A DNA stretch of 42,754 bases from Clostridia bacterium (GTDB taxonomy: Bacteria; Bacillota; Clostridia; UMGS1883; UMGS1540): NCBI GenBank assembly GCA_017436645.1, contig JAFSCR010000016.1, positions 1 through 42,754 on the forward strand, given 5' to 3'. Positions 1-7,317 of the stretch are shown one piece after another. The notes under the pieces are model-generated. The model was given only the letters and a program-made list of their open reading frames with translations. It was not told the DNA's origin and did no database searches. How positions within the stretch are numbered: position 1 is the stretch's first letter; every line of letters begins with the position of its first letter. The position numbers and the translations under genes were made by a program.

Positions 1-2
1 AC

Positions 3-1670
3 CTCGTTGGCTCCCGTGGATCGGTAGGGTCTTCCTTCGTGGCGTTTTTGTCCGATATTACCGAAATCAACGCCTTGCCACCCCACTATGTATGTCCCGA
101 GTGTAAGTACAGCGAATTTGTGGAAGGGGCCGCCATTTCCGGCTGTGACCTTCCCGATAAAGTATGCCCCAAATGTGGCACGCCCCTTTATAAGGACGGC
201 CACGATATTCCCTTTGAAACCTTCCTCGGTTTTGATGGGGACAAGGCACCGGATATTGACTTAAACTTCTCCGGTGACTATCAGGGGGTAGCCCATAAAT
301 ATACGGAAGTTCTCTTTGGCGCCGATAACGTTTATAAGGCAGGCACTATAGGTACCTTGGCCGAAAAAACGGCATACGGGTATGTTCGAAAATACTTTGA
401 AGAACGGGGAAAAACCCTCCGGAAAGCAGAGCTTGACCGCCTGACAATCGGGTGCACAGGCGTTAAGAGAACCACGGGGCAGCACCCCGGCGGTATTGTT
501 GTATTGCCGAAAGGCAGGGATATTAATGAATTTTGTCCCGTACAGCATCCTGCCGATAAGAGTGACAGCGACGTAAAAACCACACACTTTGATTATCACT
601 CCATTGATGAAAACCTGTTAAAGCTTGACATTCTCGGTCACGACGATCCGACAGTAATCCGTATGCTTGAAGACCTGACGGGACTGGATGCAAAGAAAAT
701 CCCCCTCGATGATAAGGAAACCATGAGCCTCTTTACGGGGAAGGAAGCATTAAAACTCAAGGAAGATATTAAGAGTACCGTCGGCACCCTTGCCATCCCC
801 GAATTCGGTACGGGATTTGTCCGCCAGATGCTGGTGGATACAAAACCGAAAACCTTTTCCGACCTTATCCGTATTTCAGGCCTTTCCCACGGGACGGACG
901 TTTGGGTCGGCAACGCGCAGGATATCGTAAAAAGCGGCACGGCAAATCTTTCGGGATGTATCTGCACCCGTGACGATATTATGCTCTATCTCATTACGAA
1001 AAACGTGGCCCCCAAGCTTTCCTTCACCATTATGGAAGCTGTCAGAAAGGGGAAGGGCTTAAAGCCTGAATGGGAAGAGGAAATGCGTGCCCACGATGTG
1101 CCCCAGTGGTATATTGATTCCTGTAATAAGATTCAGTATATGTTCCCCAAAGCCCATGCGGCGGCGTATGTTACCATGGCATTTCGTATTGCCTACTGCA
1201 AGGTACATTATCCGCTTGCCTTCTATATGGCGTATTACAGCGTTCGTGCCGACGATTTTGATTATTCCATTATGGCAAACGGCCACGAGGTTGTGAAGGA
1301 AACCATGAAACGGCTTTCTGAACAGGAATCGAAAACACAGAAGGATAAAAACGTACTCTCCATTCTGGAGGTTTGTGACGAAATGTATGCCCGAGGGTTT
1401 TCCTTCTGTCCCATAGACCTTTATGAGTCGGATGCTGAAAAGTTCCGTGAAGTGGACGGCAAAATTCTGCCACCCCTTTCCAGTATGCAGGGACTTGGCG
1501 CTGCGGCGGCAAGAAGCATTGCCGAGGCAAGACGGGAAGGACCGTTTCTTTCGATTGATGATTTGGTGCAAAGAAGCGGTGCCAATAAAGCCGTTATTGA
1601 AATTATGACAAAAAGCGGCGTTTTGGATGATTTGCCCGAAATCAGTCAGACAACCTTGTTCGGACTTTAA
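3..1670 (+). CDS. polC: DNA polymerase III alpha subunit, PolC type (C-terminal part)
   Basis: Replicative DNA polymerase of low-GC Gram-positives; it extends DNA at the fork with the beta clamp. The reading frame is open from base 3 and runs about 555 codons to a TAA, so the 5' part of the gene (including the exonuclease insert) lies outside the window. At the edge it reads [14 protein letters not shown], a PolC palm signature. Next come a CPEC...CPKC zinc-binding pair and PDIDLNFSG, which holds catalytic aspartates. The C-terminal helix-hairpin-helix stretch ([14 protein letters not shown]) and the [10 protein letters not shown] tail are typical of the family. The GTG at position 39 is internal and not a start. 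A strong terminator follows directly. Confidence 0.97.
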   Translation, partial: LVGSRGSVGSSFVAFLSDITEINALPPHYVCPECKYSEFVEGAAISGCDLPDKVCPKCGTPLYKDGHDIPFETFLGFDGDKAPDIDLNFSGDYQGVAHKYTEVLFGADNVYKAGTIGTLAEKTAYGYVRKYFEERGKTLRKAELDRLTIGCTGVKRTTGQHPGGIVVLPKGRDINEFCPVQHPADKSDSDVKTTHFDYHSIDENLLKLDILGHDDPTVIRMLEDLTGLDAKKIPLDDKETMSLFTGKEALKLKEDIKSTVGTLAIPEFGTGFVRQMLVDTKPKTFSDLIRISGLSHGTDVWVGNAQDIVKSGTANLSGCICTRDDIMLYLITKNVAPKLSFTIMEAVRKGKGLKPEWEEEMRAHDVPQWYIDSCNKIQYMFPKAHAAAYVTMAFRIAYCKVHYPLAFYMAYYSVRADDFDYSIMANGHEVVKETMKRLSEQESKTQKDKNVLSILEVCDEMYARGFSFCPIDLYESDAEKFREVDGKILPPLSSMQGLGAAAARSIAEARREGPFLSIDDLVQRSGANKAVIEIMTKSGVLDDLPEISQTTLFGL

Positions 1671-1679
1671 AAAGTATTT

Positions 1680-1728
1680 TACCGCACGGAAATACGGCTT
1701 TGTTTCCGTGCGGTATTTTAAATTTTTT
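1680..1728 (+). terminator. Intrinsic terminator of polC
   Basis: A perfect 13-bp inverted repeat (TACCGCACGGAAA at 1680-1692 and its complement at 1703-1715) is followed by TTTT and, three bases later, a run of six T. It begins ten bases after the polC stop codon. Confidence 0.93.
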
Positions 1729-1739
1729 GGAAAAAACAC

Positions 1740-1768
1740 TTGACAATATACTACAAATGTAGTATACT
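1740..1768 (+). promoter_or_regulatory. Sigma-A promoter of tRNA-Ser
   Basis: Consensus TTGACA (1740-1745) and TATACT (1763-1768) are separated by 17 bp, placing the start about 1775, some 7 nt before the mature tRNA 5' end. A near-consensus promoter is expected for a tRNA gene. Confidence 0.85.
1747..1766 (+). promoter_or_regulatory. Palindrome of the TACAnnTGTA type inside the tRNA-Ser promoter
   Basis: TATACTACA (1747-1755) and TGTAGTATA (1758-1766) form a perfect 9-bp inverted repeat with a 2-bp spacer, filling the promoter spacer and overlapping the -10. The core TACAAATGTA fits the TACAnnTGTA boxes bound by BlaI/MecI/CopY repressors. No such regulator is encoded in this window, so a repressor role is inference. 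Confidence 0.45.
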
Positions 1769-1781
1769 ATGAAGGTCGCGT

Positions 1782-1873
1782 GGAGAGATGGCTGAGCTGG
1801 TCTAAGGCGCACGACTGGAAATCGTGTATGGGCTAATACCCCATCAAGGGTTCGAATCCCTTTCTCTCCGCCA
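1782..1873 (+). tRNA. tRNA-Ser (GGA anticodon)
   Basis: Acceptor stem GGAGAGA (1782-1788) pairs with TCTCTCC (1863-1869), followed by discriminator G and an encoded CCA (1871-1873). The anticodon stem CACGA/TCGTG encloses loop CTGGAAA with anticodon GGA at 1817-1819, which reads UCC and UCU serine codons. The long variable arm and the T-arm AAGGG-TTCGAAT-CCCTT complete a class II serine tRNA. It has its own promoter and terminator. Confidence 0.97.
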
Positions 1874-1919
1874 CGAATAGAGCACCCTTTTAGGGTGCTC
1901 TTTTTCGTGGCGGAGAGAA
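1862..1919. repeat. Inverted copy of the tRNA-Ser 3' end flanking its terminator
   Basis: TTCTCTCCGCCACGAA (1862-1877, T-arm end, acceptor strand and CCA) is repeated as a perfect 16-base inverted copy at 1904-1919. Together with the 10-bp terminator arms it makes an almost continuous 26-bp stem around a 3-nt loop. The downstream arm could pair with the 3' acceptor strand in a read-through transcript. Confidence 0.85.
1879..1905 (+). terminator. Terminator of tRNA-Ser
   Basis: AGAGCACCCT (1879-1888) and AGGGTGCTCT (1892-1901) form a 10-bp stem with a TTT loop followed by TTTT. It starts five bases after the tRNA CCA end. Confidence 0.9.
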
Positions 1920-2098
1920 TTTCAGGATCTGAACATTCGCCGAAGGCGAAAGTTCGTCGAAGCAAAGTTCGCGTAGCTCCGATTTTTTTGGCAAAAAATC
2001 ATCCGCCTGCTTCCTTGCTTCTCCTCTTTCGTAAAAAGGCTTGCTGGCGCTACTGCCTTTTTACGAGTTTTGCGCCTTCGGCGCATATAAAAACGAAA
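1906..2098. other. Gene-free stretch dense in inverted repeats
   Basis: No gene is supported here. The stretch contains several palindromes: TTCGCC-GAA-GGCGAA (about 1936-1950), a 12-bp perfect inverted repeat at 2029-2040/2055-2066 (TCGTAAAAAGGC and complement, 14-nt loop), and TGCGCC-TTC-GGCGCA (about 2069-2083). A pyrimidine-rich segment (1999-2030) lies between them. This looks like a non-coding repeat element or structured RNA rather than a decayed gene. The open frame over it is proline/lysine/serine rich and resembles no family I know. Confidence 0.5.
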
Positions 2099-2121
2099 GC
2101 ACCCCCGAAGGGGTGCTTTTT
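2099..2121. terminator. Bidirectional terminator after the XRE gene
   Basis: GCACCCC (2099-2105), loop CGAA, GGGGTGC (2110-2116), then TTTTT on the plus strand and TTTCG-TTTTT on the minus strand. It abuts the stop codon of the minus-strand XRE gene. A nearly identical hairpin lies at 2666-2693. Confidence 0.85.
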
Positions 2122-2332
2122 ATCTTGGATTTATATCATCTGTTCTGCCTAAAATGTAGTCAACAGAAGTTTTATATAAATCTGCAAGTTTTATCAGCAT
2201 AGAAACCGGAATTTCACGAAGACCTCTTTCATATCTTGCATAAACCTGTCGGTTACATAAAAGATAATCGGCGACTTCTTTTTGTGTCAGGTCATTATCT
2301 GTTCGTAAATCATAAAGTCGTTTGAAAAACAT
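2120..2332 (-). CDS. Small XRE-family helix-turn-helix repressor
   Basis: A 70-residue DNA-binding protein of the Cro/CI (XRE) type. Residues about 15-37 (LTQKEVADYLLCNRQVYARY) are the helix-turn-helix, and the C-terminal SVDYILGRTDD is typical of single-domain XRE regulators. I chose the ATG at 2332 because a GAGGTGG ribosome site lies 5-6 nt upstream; the in-frame GTG at 2341 falls inside that site. It is transcribed divergently from a 77-residue unknown protein across a palindromic region that is probably its own operator. It most likely represses itself and/or the neighbour. A link to a toxin-antitoxin or phage-type switch cannot be settled from sequence. Confidence 0.88.
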   Translation of the reverse strand: MFFKRLYDLRTDNDLTQKEVADYLLCNRQVYARYERGLREIPVSMLIKLADLYKTSVDYILGRTDDINPR

Positions 2333-2357
2333 TAAAACCACCTCTTGATTTTAATGT

Positions 2358-2392
2358 TACCATATGGTATTATATTATTAACAATATGGTAT
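2358..2392. promoter_or_regulatory. Probable operator pair for the XRE repressor
   Basis: TACCATATGGTA (2358-2369) is a perfect 12-bp palindrome. A degenerate second copy, ACAATATGGTAT, ends at 2392, with matching points 22 bp apart (about two helical turns). A further half-site-like ACCAT occurs at 2401-2405. The cluster lies in the short divergent gap between the XRE gene and the 77-aa gene, as expected for a Cro/CI operator. Confidence 0.6.
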
Positions 2393-2427
2393 CATTTGGC
2401 ACCATAACACATTGCGGGAGGAATAAT

Positions 2428-2661
2428 ATGAATATAAAGCTGGATTTATTAAAAAATGAAATTGTGGACTTTATAAAATACAAAATGGAGGAACTTGTCC
2501 TTGATGCATCGAAGATAGCAGATACGACCGCAATTTTGATGCTGGCAGAGATACAAGACGTAATAAAGGACGATGCAAATTCTGATTTTGATGCTGTGGA
2601 AAAAATTGTTTGCATATTTGAAAAATATAATATTGATTTCGGTTTCCGGCATGATTTCTGA
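2428..2661 (+). CDS. Unknown 77-aa acidic protein divergent from an XRE regulator
   Basis: I cannot assign a function. The ATG at 2428 is chosen for the GGGAGG site at 2416-2421; the upstream ATG at 2386 lies in the operator region and has no ribosome site. The protein looks entirely helical, is acidic (many Glu/Asp), has one Cys (in VEKIVCIFEKY) and ends in FGFRHDF. It has no signal peptide or membrane segment. It is a one-gene unit bounded by the shared operator upstream and a strong terminator at 2666-2693. By context it is the likely target of the XRE repressor. Confidence 0.75.
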   Translation: MNIKLDLLKNEIVDFIKYKMEELVLDASKIADTTAILMLAEIQDVIKDDANSDFDAVEKIVCIFEKYNIDFGFRHDF

Positions 2662-2665
2662 TAAT

Positions 2666-2693
2666 AAAAAGCACCCCCGAAGGGGTGCTTTTT
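2666..2693. terminator. Bidirectional terminator between convergent units
   Basis: AAAAAGCACCCC, loop CGAA, GGGGTGCTTTTT: a 12-bp symmetrical stem with A/T runs on both sides. It ends the 77-aa gene (plus) and the six-gene minus-strand operon whose last gene stops at 2699. Confidence 0.92.
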
Positions 2694-2698
2694 ATTAC

Positions 2699-3067
2699 TT
2701 ATTCATTAAATTCATAGGGTGTATCCAGAAGTAAAACCTCGCTATTTTCTGCTGTTGTATCTGCATTTTCAACAACGAACACTTCTGTATCTTCCGAGAG
2801 GGCCAGATAGTGCCAGGTGTTTTTTGATACGTTGAAAGCGCTGCTTGCTATAAGAGGCGTTTCTGTAAATTTTTCACCTTCTAAAGTCAGCATTACTGCG
2901 TTCCCTTTTAAAAGCACGAAAATTTCGTCTGTTTCGGTATGCTTTTTTAGTTTGGACACCTTCCCAAAAGAAAAATTTTCATTTCTCTTTATAAATGCAC
3001 ACTTGAATCTTTCGCTGAAATACACAGCCTGAAAGCCGGTTTTTTCTGTTTTTAATTCAGATATCAT
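2699..3067 (-). CDS. Small cupin-like protein, last gene of the six-gene operon
   Basis: A 122-residue single-domain beta-barrel protein of the cupin type. The first motif is seen as KKHTETDEIFVLLKG (His43, Glu48, Gly55) and the second around TWHYLAL (His87), fewer metal ligands than in classical cupins. The family includes small sugar or acid isomerases, lyases and sensory domains; no substrate can be named. The ribosome site AGAGGA overlaps the stop codon of the Gfo/Idh/MocA gene 8 bp upstream, so the two are probably translated together. Alanine, glutamate and aromatic residues after the barrel give no further clue. Confidence 0.72.
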   Translation of the reverse strand: MISELKTEKTGFQAVYFSERFKCAFIKRNENFSFGKVSKLKKHTETDEIFVLLKGNAVMLTLEGEKFTETPLIASSAFNVSKNTWHYLALSEDTEVFVVENADTTAENSEVLLLDTPYEFNE

Positions 3068-3075
3068 ATTTTCCT

Positions 3076-4335
3076 CTACTTATCATACTCTAAAACTTCC
3101 CAATCTGCAGGGGGCGTTCCAAGGTCGGGCACATCCATGGTTTTTCCGCCGGCGAGTGCCGATTCGTGGGCAAGAAGTCCGGGGATATTCCATCTCGCAA
3201 CCTCCCAGATGTTTGTGGGGGAAAGCTTGCCTGTGGCATATGCCCTGCAGAAATCGTCAATTAAGAAATGATGTGTGCCGTTATGCCCGTTTCGGATGCC
3301 TTCGTATTCTTTGGGGAGCCTTGCGGTGGGCTGTACGGGAGAGGTGTCAACGAAACCGTCAGTATCTGCGATATCCTGTATCGCCTTGTCGTAGTCAGAG
3401 CAAATAAGGTTATAAATTCTTTCCGGCTGCAGTTTTTTCGTTACATCTTTCATAATAACCTTGCCGGGTCTGTCCTTATCCCAATGTGCCAGATGGTGCC
3501 TTGCAACGGCAAATTCGTAGCCGCCGTCCGTTCCGTAAAACTGCGAGACATAGGTCTCAGGGGACATCCAGCCAACGCATCTGTTTTCGCTGATTCGTGC
3601 AATACCGCCATTTGAAAGTTCAAGCAGCATTGCGGTGTTTGAAAAGGGGTTGTTGTAAATGTTTTGACCGTCTGTGCCGTAAATATCTGTTCTGGGACTT
3701 CCGGCAAAACCAAAGCCTACCACCTTTTTGGCATATACACCGGGCATGGCGGAAAGCACCATAGAAGTGGAATGGGTGGGATAATACATTGGCGGAATCC
3801 CTGCAAATTTACGCCACTCTTCGCCGCCCGAGCTTCTGAAGCTGTTTTCCATATTCCGGATATCGTGGTTGTACTGTGCTTCGGCATAAGTGAACTTGCC
3901 GAAGGTACCCTTTTTATACTCTTCTCTTAAAAAGATGGCAGGTGCTCTGTAAAAACCTGTTTCGCCCATAGAATATGTAAGGCGTGTTTTTCTTACAAGA
4001 TCGGCAATTTCCACAAGCTCTTCCACCTTGGCGGCACCGGGAACTGCACTGTAAACGTGCTTTCCGGCTTTGAGTGCACGGATTACCAAGGGCCCGTGGG
4101 TTGTTCGGGGCGTAAAAATTGCCACAGCATTTACCTTGTCAGAGGCAAGCGCTTCTTCAAAACTGTCTATAATTTCAACATCAAATCTTTCTTTGAAATC
4201 CTCTGCTCTTTCACGGATAAGGTCGCATACATACACCTTTTCCACTTCAGGATGGGCTTTGAAAAGGGGTACAAAGAAGGGGCTGAATCTGCCGCAGCCG
4301 ATGACTGCTATTTTAATCTTTTCCTTTGCCATCAT
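3076..4335 (-). CDS. Gfo/Idh/MocA-family protein with an altered EKP motif
   Basis: A 419-residue NAD(P)-dependent oxidoreductase-like protein. The N-terminal Rossmann fold shows VIGCGRFSPFF (residues 11-21). Families of this fold usually have a catalytic lysine in GKHVxxEKP; here the segment is GKHVYSAVP (91-99), so that lysine is absent. The C-terminal half has the expected alpha/beta domain with YYPTHSTSMVL. Some Gfo/Idh/MocA members lacking EKP act through NAD-mediated elimination on glycosides, so a simple dehydrogenase role is not certain. The ATG at 4335 follows an AGAGGAG site and overlaps the stop codon of the preceding gene (TAATG), which signals coupling within the operon. Confidence 0.88.
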   Translation of the reverse strand: MMAKEKIKIAVIGCGRFSPFFVPLFKAHPEVEKVYVCDLIRERAEDFKERFDVEIIDSFEEALASDKVNAVAIFTPRTTHGPLVIRALKAGKHVYSAVPGAAKVEELVEIADLVRKTRLTYSMGETGFYRAPAIFLREEYKKGTFGKFTYAEAQYNHDIRNMENSFRSSGGEEWRKFAGIPPMYYPTHSTSMVLSAMPGVYAKKVVGFGFAGSPRTDIYGTDGQNIYNNPFSNTAMLLELSNGGIARISENRCVGWMSPETYVSQFYGTDGGYEFAVARHHLAHWDKDRPGKVIMKDVTKKLQPERIYNLICSDYDKAIQDIADTDGFVDTSPVQPTARLPKEYEGIRNGHNGTHHFLIDDFCRAYATGKLSPTNIWEVARWNIPGLLAHESALAGGKTMDVPDLGTPPADWEVLEYDK

Positions 4336-5324
4336 TATTTCTCCTCTTTCTGATTTACGGTAAATTCCCATTCTTTTTCTCTTTTCAGGGTTTCAAACTG
4401 TTTTGTGTCGAGTTTCCAGTCCTCGCCCTCACGGAATTTCCGTTTAAATTTCTTCGTTAAAAGTCCTTTTTCTTCTAAATGAATATAGCACGCTCTGTCA
4501 CACGCTCTTGCACAGATGGATGTGCGGTAGTAGTGCTTTGCCGGGGGATAGAAATAAATGTTATCCAGAATTTCCTTGGCCCCGTCCGCATCAAATTCTG
4601 CGGTGCCGTTTATAATATCCATTCTGTTTTCAAAACCCATAAAGGCATCCGGCGGCATAAAAGGGTTTTTCGAGCCGTTTGCGCCGTTGTAATAAACGCT
4701 GCAGCGCCACGGGTCCAGTTCGCCGCTTTCCTTTATTGCTCTTCCGGGACAAGCTTCAATACACTTTCCGCATCTGTCGCAAAGATTTGTATTTGCAAGC
4801 GCCGTAGGTGCAAGGACTGCATCGGTTAAAATAAAACAGTATCTTATAAAAGGACCGTATTCGGGCGTCAAAAGTGAATTTATCATACTTTTCTCGCCAA
4901 GACCGCACATAACGGCGCAGTTTAAAAAGTCAATTTGATGCTCCGCCATAACGCCCCTTACAACGTCGGTATAGTCCATTTCGGGATTGGTAGAGTCAGG
5001 GTCATTCACGATAAGCTGATTTTTCCTCTGGGGAACTGCGGTAAAGCCTTCCTCTTCAATTAAGTTACTTACATTAATCAGTGCAAGGGGCATAACCGTT
5101 TCTTCTAAGTTTTCAACACCCATTGTGGTGTATTGATAGTATGTGGTTCCTTCTTCTGCTGTCCTGTAAATGCCCCGCAAAACACGAAAACCAAGACCAA
5201 TTACAGTTTTTGTTTCGGGGAAAATCTTAAATATTTCATCATCGGGAGAAAAGCGGTCGGCAGGGGCAAAGCCAACAATATCTGCATCATATTTTTTTGC
5301 ACACGCTATAATTTGGTTATTCAT
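4335..5324 (-). CDS. Reductive-dehalogenase/QueG-like iron-sulfur protein, paralog 3
   Basis: A 329-residue cytosolic protein of the corrinoid/iron-sulfur reductase superfamily that includes RdhA and QueG. Seen: VMCGLGEKSMINSLLTPEYG (138-157), then FILTDAVL, the family core pattern. A ferredoxin motif has Cys182, 185, 188 and 192 followed by Pro. WRC has Cys208, and a final cluster has Cys271, 275 and 279 (CARACDRAC). No Tat or other signal peptide is present. The ATG at 5324 lies 10 nt after GGAGG and overlaps the stop of the upstream paralog (ATGA). It is the third of three tandem homologs. The substrate is unknown; reduction of an organic compound at a cobamide or Fe-S centre is inference from the family. 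Confidence 0.82.
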   Translation of the reverse strand: MNNQIIACAKKYDADIVGFAPADRFSPDDEIFKIFPETKTVIGLGFRVLRGIYRTAEEGTTYYQYTTMGVENLEETVMPLALINVSNLIEEEGFTAVPQRKNQLIVNDPDSTNPEMDYTDVVRGVMAEHQIDFLNCAVMCGLGEKSMINSLLTPEYGPFIRYCFILTDAVLAPTALANTNLCDRCGKCIEACPGRAIKESGELDPWRCSVYYNGANGSKNPFMPPDAFMGFENRMDIINGTAEFDADGAKEILDNIYFYPPAKHYYRTSICARACDRACYIHLEEKGLLTKKFKRKFREGEDWKLDTKQFETLKREKEWEFTVNQKEEK

Positions 5325-6226
5325 ATTTTTCCTGCCTCCTTCAAATGCTTGTAGCACACAATTTCACACGATTTGCCGCAAAGACAGGGGACATATCCAA
5401 AGTGTGTGTTCGGTAAAAACTTAAGCTCGGGATAAATTTTTTCTGCCTCTTCCTTATCAAACCGTTTTTCGCCGTTCAAAATAGCCTCACGCTCGGAGTG
5501 ATCCTTTAAAAAGTCCTCTCCCATAAACGGATTTGATTTGTGTGCGCCTCTGTAATATACGCTGCATTGCCAGCTGTCTACGCCGCCGTCCCCGATGGCT
5601 TTTCCCACACAGGCACTTTGGCACTTTCCGCACCCGTCACAAAGGTCATCGGTAAAAGGTGCATCAAATTCGAGGGGCATATCTGTTATGATGTACACAA
5701 ATCGCATAAACGTCCCGTATTTCGGCACAATCACCTTGCCGTGCAGACCTTCTTTTCCAAGTCCGCAAACCATAGCTGCCTTGTTATAATCAATGATAAC
5801 ATCGGGGACGGGCTTTCCTTCTTCCACGGGGCTTGCAAACTGCAGCTCATAAATCCTGCTTACCTCAGGATTTGTGGATTTATCCCCCTTTATCTTAAAA
5901 CCGGGAACGTATCTTTGCAGGCAGGCGTCATACCCTTCATTTTCAATCATGGCACCCATTTTTAAAAGAAAGATTTCAGCAAAGCTTTCGTCTATGTACT
6001 TAACACCTAAATTTACATAGTTATAGTACTGGGTTTTTATGTCCATAGTGCTAAATAAGCCCTTTGGAACCTTTATACCAAAGCCGATGATGGATTTTGC
6101 TTTTGGTAAAATTGCAAACGGACTGCGCTGCGGGTCTTCACCTCTGAGAAGTTCCACATTCCCGATGCCGCAAATGCTTGCACCAAGCGCTTTGGCTTTT
6201 TCTTTTATATCTTTTGCTGTCAGCAT
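5321..6226 (-). CDS. Reductive-dehalogenase/QueG-like iron-sulfur protein, paralog 2
   Basis: At 301 residues this is the shortest of the three tandem homologs. It keeps the core MVCGLGKEG (152-160), VPKYGTFMRF and IITDMPLE. Its ferredoxin motif is CDGCGKCQSACVG (Cys196, 199, 202, 206) with Val in place of the usual Pro. WQC has Cys221, and the tail CLCGKSCEIVC has Cys281, 283, 287 and 291. The start at 6226 is set by AAGGAGGG five bases upstream; the longer open frame would start inside the upstream gene. It sits 11 bp after paralog 1 and overlaps paralog 3 by four bases. The sequences are diverged enough that the three probably act on different steps or form a hetero-oligomer (inference). 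Confidence 0.82.
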   Translation of the reverse strand: MLTAKDIKEKAKALGASICGIGNVELLRGEDPQRSPFAILPKAKSIIGFGIKVPKGLFSTMDIKTQYYNYVNLGVKYIDESFAEIFLLKMGAMIENEGYDACLQRYVPGFKIKGDKSTNPEVSRIYELQFASPVEEGKPVPDVIIDYNKAAMVCGLGKEGLHGKVIVPKYGTFMRFVYIITDMPLEFDAPFTDDLCDGCGKCQSACVGKAIGDGGVDSWQCSVYYRGAHKSNPFMGEDFLKDHSEREAILNGEKRFDKEEAEKIYPELKFLPNTHFGYVPCLCGKSCEIVCYKHLKEAGKI

Positions 6227-6237
6227 ACTTTCCCTCC

Positions 6238-7317
6238 TTATCGATCCATTTTCCAGGCTTTTTTCGTCCTTAAAGGTTCGTGGAAACGACCCTCCATACA
6301 GCCGCCCTTTTTCTCCAGAACACTTACGCAGGCACGGATGCAACCGCCGCATTTTGCCATATTATAACCCACCCAGCTGGGGAAGTACTTTTCGAGGGTA
6401 GTATAGACCTTCATGATTTCCTTTTCATTTGCAACATCTGTTTTTCCCTCTAAAAGGTCAAGCATACCGCCTTCGTTTTTGTCAAACACTTCTTTTGGAA
6501 CAAAAGGATTATAATATCTGCCGCCGTGGGTGTAGAAGGCGTAGCACCGCCACATATCAATATCGCCCCATTCGATTTTTTTGCCGGCTAAATCAATGGA
6601 AATGGTTTTTCCTGATTTCAGGTCAGGAATACAACCGCCGGGGCATTCTCTTACACAAGCGCCGCATCTTCTGCAAAGGGGTTCGCCGGAATACATTTCG
6701 TCATATTCAAGCTCCGCATCCGTAAAGATGAATGCCACTCTCTGCAGCGGCCCGAATTCGGGCGTAAGGAGCATTTTGCTCCAGCCGATTTCGCCAAGAC
6801 CGCAGGCGACTGCTGCAATTCTGAACTGAAACTGTAAGTCCGGCGGAACCTTTCCTTCTGAAACTTCACGGGTAAACTGCACACTTCTGTGATGGGCGGT
6901 TTTTCCCTTGGCGTGTTTAGAAACCTCAATCTGTTCTTCGGGGGAAAGTGTGTTTCCGGGGCTTCCGTCCATATCGGAAACGATGCCTCTCGCACCCGTG
7001 TTTCTGTATACTACCGCTTCATACCCTTCATCTTCAATCACCCTTCCCACGTGATGCAAAACTGCCGGTGCATAAATTTCGTTTATGCCGCCATACGCCA
7101 TGGACGGATACTGGTAAAACTGTGTGCCTTCCTCTATCCCGCGCTGTACACCTCTCGGTATTCTGAAAACAAAACCGATCACACTTTTGGCGTTGGGGAA
7201 AAGATATCTCGGGTCCATTTCCTTCGGGGCGCCTTCGAAACGTGACATGGGTGCAATACCGCACTTGTCCGCACCGGCTTCAAGAGCCGCCCTTTTAATC
7301 ATTTCACTCGTTAACAT
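6238..7317 (-). CDS. Reductive-dehalogenase/QueG-like iron-sulfur protein, paralog 1
   Basis: At 359 residues this is the longest of the three homologs. Core: AVACGLGEIGWSKMLLTPEF (169-188) then GPLQRVAFIFTDAELE. The PEFGP wording is closer to what I recall for RdhA than to QueG, which has GSW at this point. Ferredoxin motif Cys215, 218, 221, 225; WRC Cys258; C-terminal Cys323, 326, 330 with an extra Cys340. An insertion of about 25 residues near 112-140, rich in Gly, Pro and charged residues, is absent from the other two. The ATG at 7317 follows GGAGGAGG by 6 nt and lies 14 nt inside the end of the upstream gene. No signal peptide is seen, so it is unlike exported respiratory dehalogenases. 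Confidence 0.83.
   Translation of the reverse strand: MLTSEMIKRAALEAGADKCGIAPMSRFEGAPKEMDPRYLFPNAKSVIGFVFRIPRGVQRGIEEGTQFYQYPSMAYGGINEIYAPAVLHHVGRVIEDEGYEAVVYRNTGARGIVSDMDGSPGNTLSPEEQIEVSKHAKGKTAHHRSVQFTREVSEGKVPPDLQFQFRIAAVACGLGEIGWSKMLLTPEFGPLQRVAFIFTDAELEYDEMYSGEPLCRRCGACVRECPGGCIPDLKSGKTISIDLAGKKIEWGDIDMWRCYAFYTHGGRYYNPFVPKEVFDKNEGGMLDLLEGKTDVANEKEIMKVYTTLEKYFPSWVGYNMAKCGGCIRACVSVLEKKGGCMEGRFHEPLRTKKAWKMDR

Noticed and set aside
1642..1965. Open frame of 107 codons on the minus strand across tRNA-Ser
   Set aside because: It is the reverse complement of the tRNA and its terminator. Proteins reading GIRTLDGVLAHTRFP are a known artefact of antisense translation of tRNA-Ser.
1895..2152. 85-codon open frame on the plus strand
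   Set aside because: No ribosome site, low-complexity composition, covers inverted repeats and a terminator.
4335..7317. Annotation of one of the iron-sulfur paralogs as epoxyqueuosine reductase QueG
   Set aside because: Three paralogs in a ligand-controlled operon with no queuosine genes. At least paralog 1 has PEFGP wording closer to RdhA than the GSW of QueG. A true queG is expected elsewhere.
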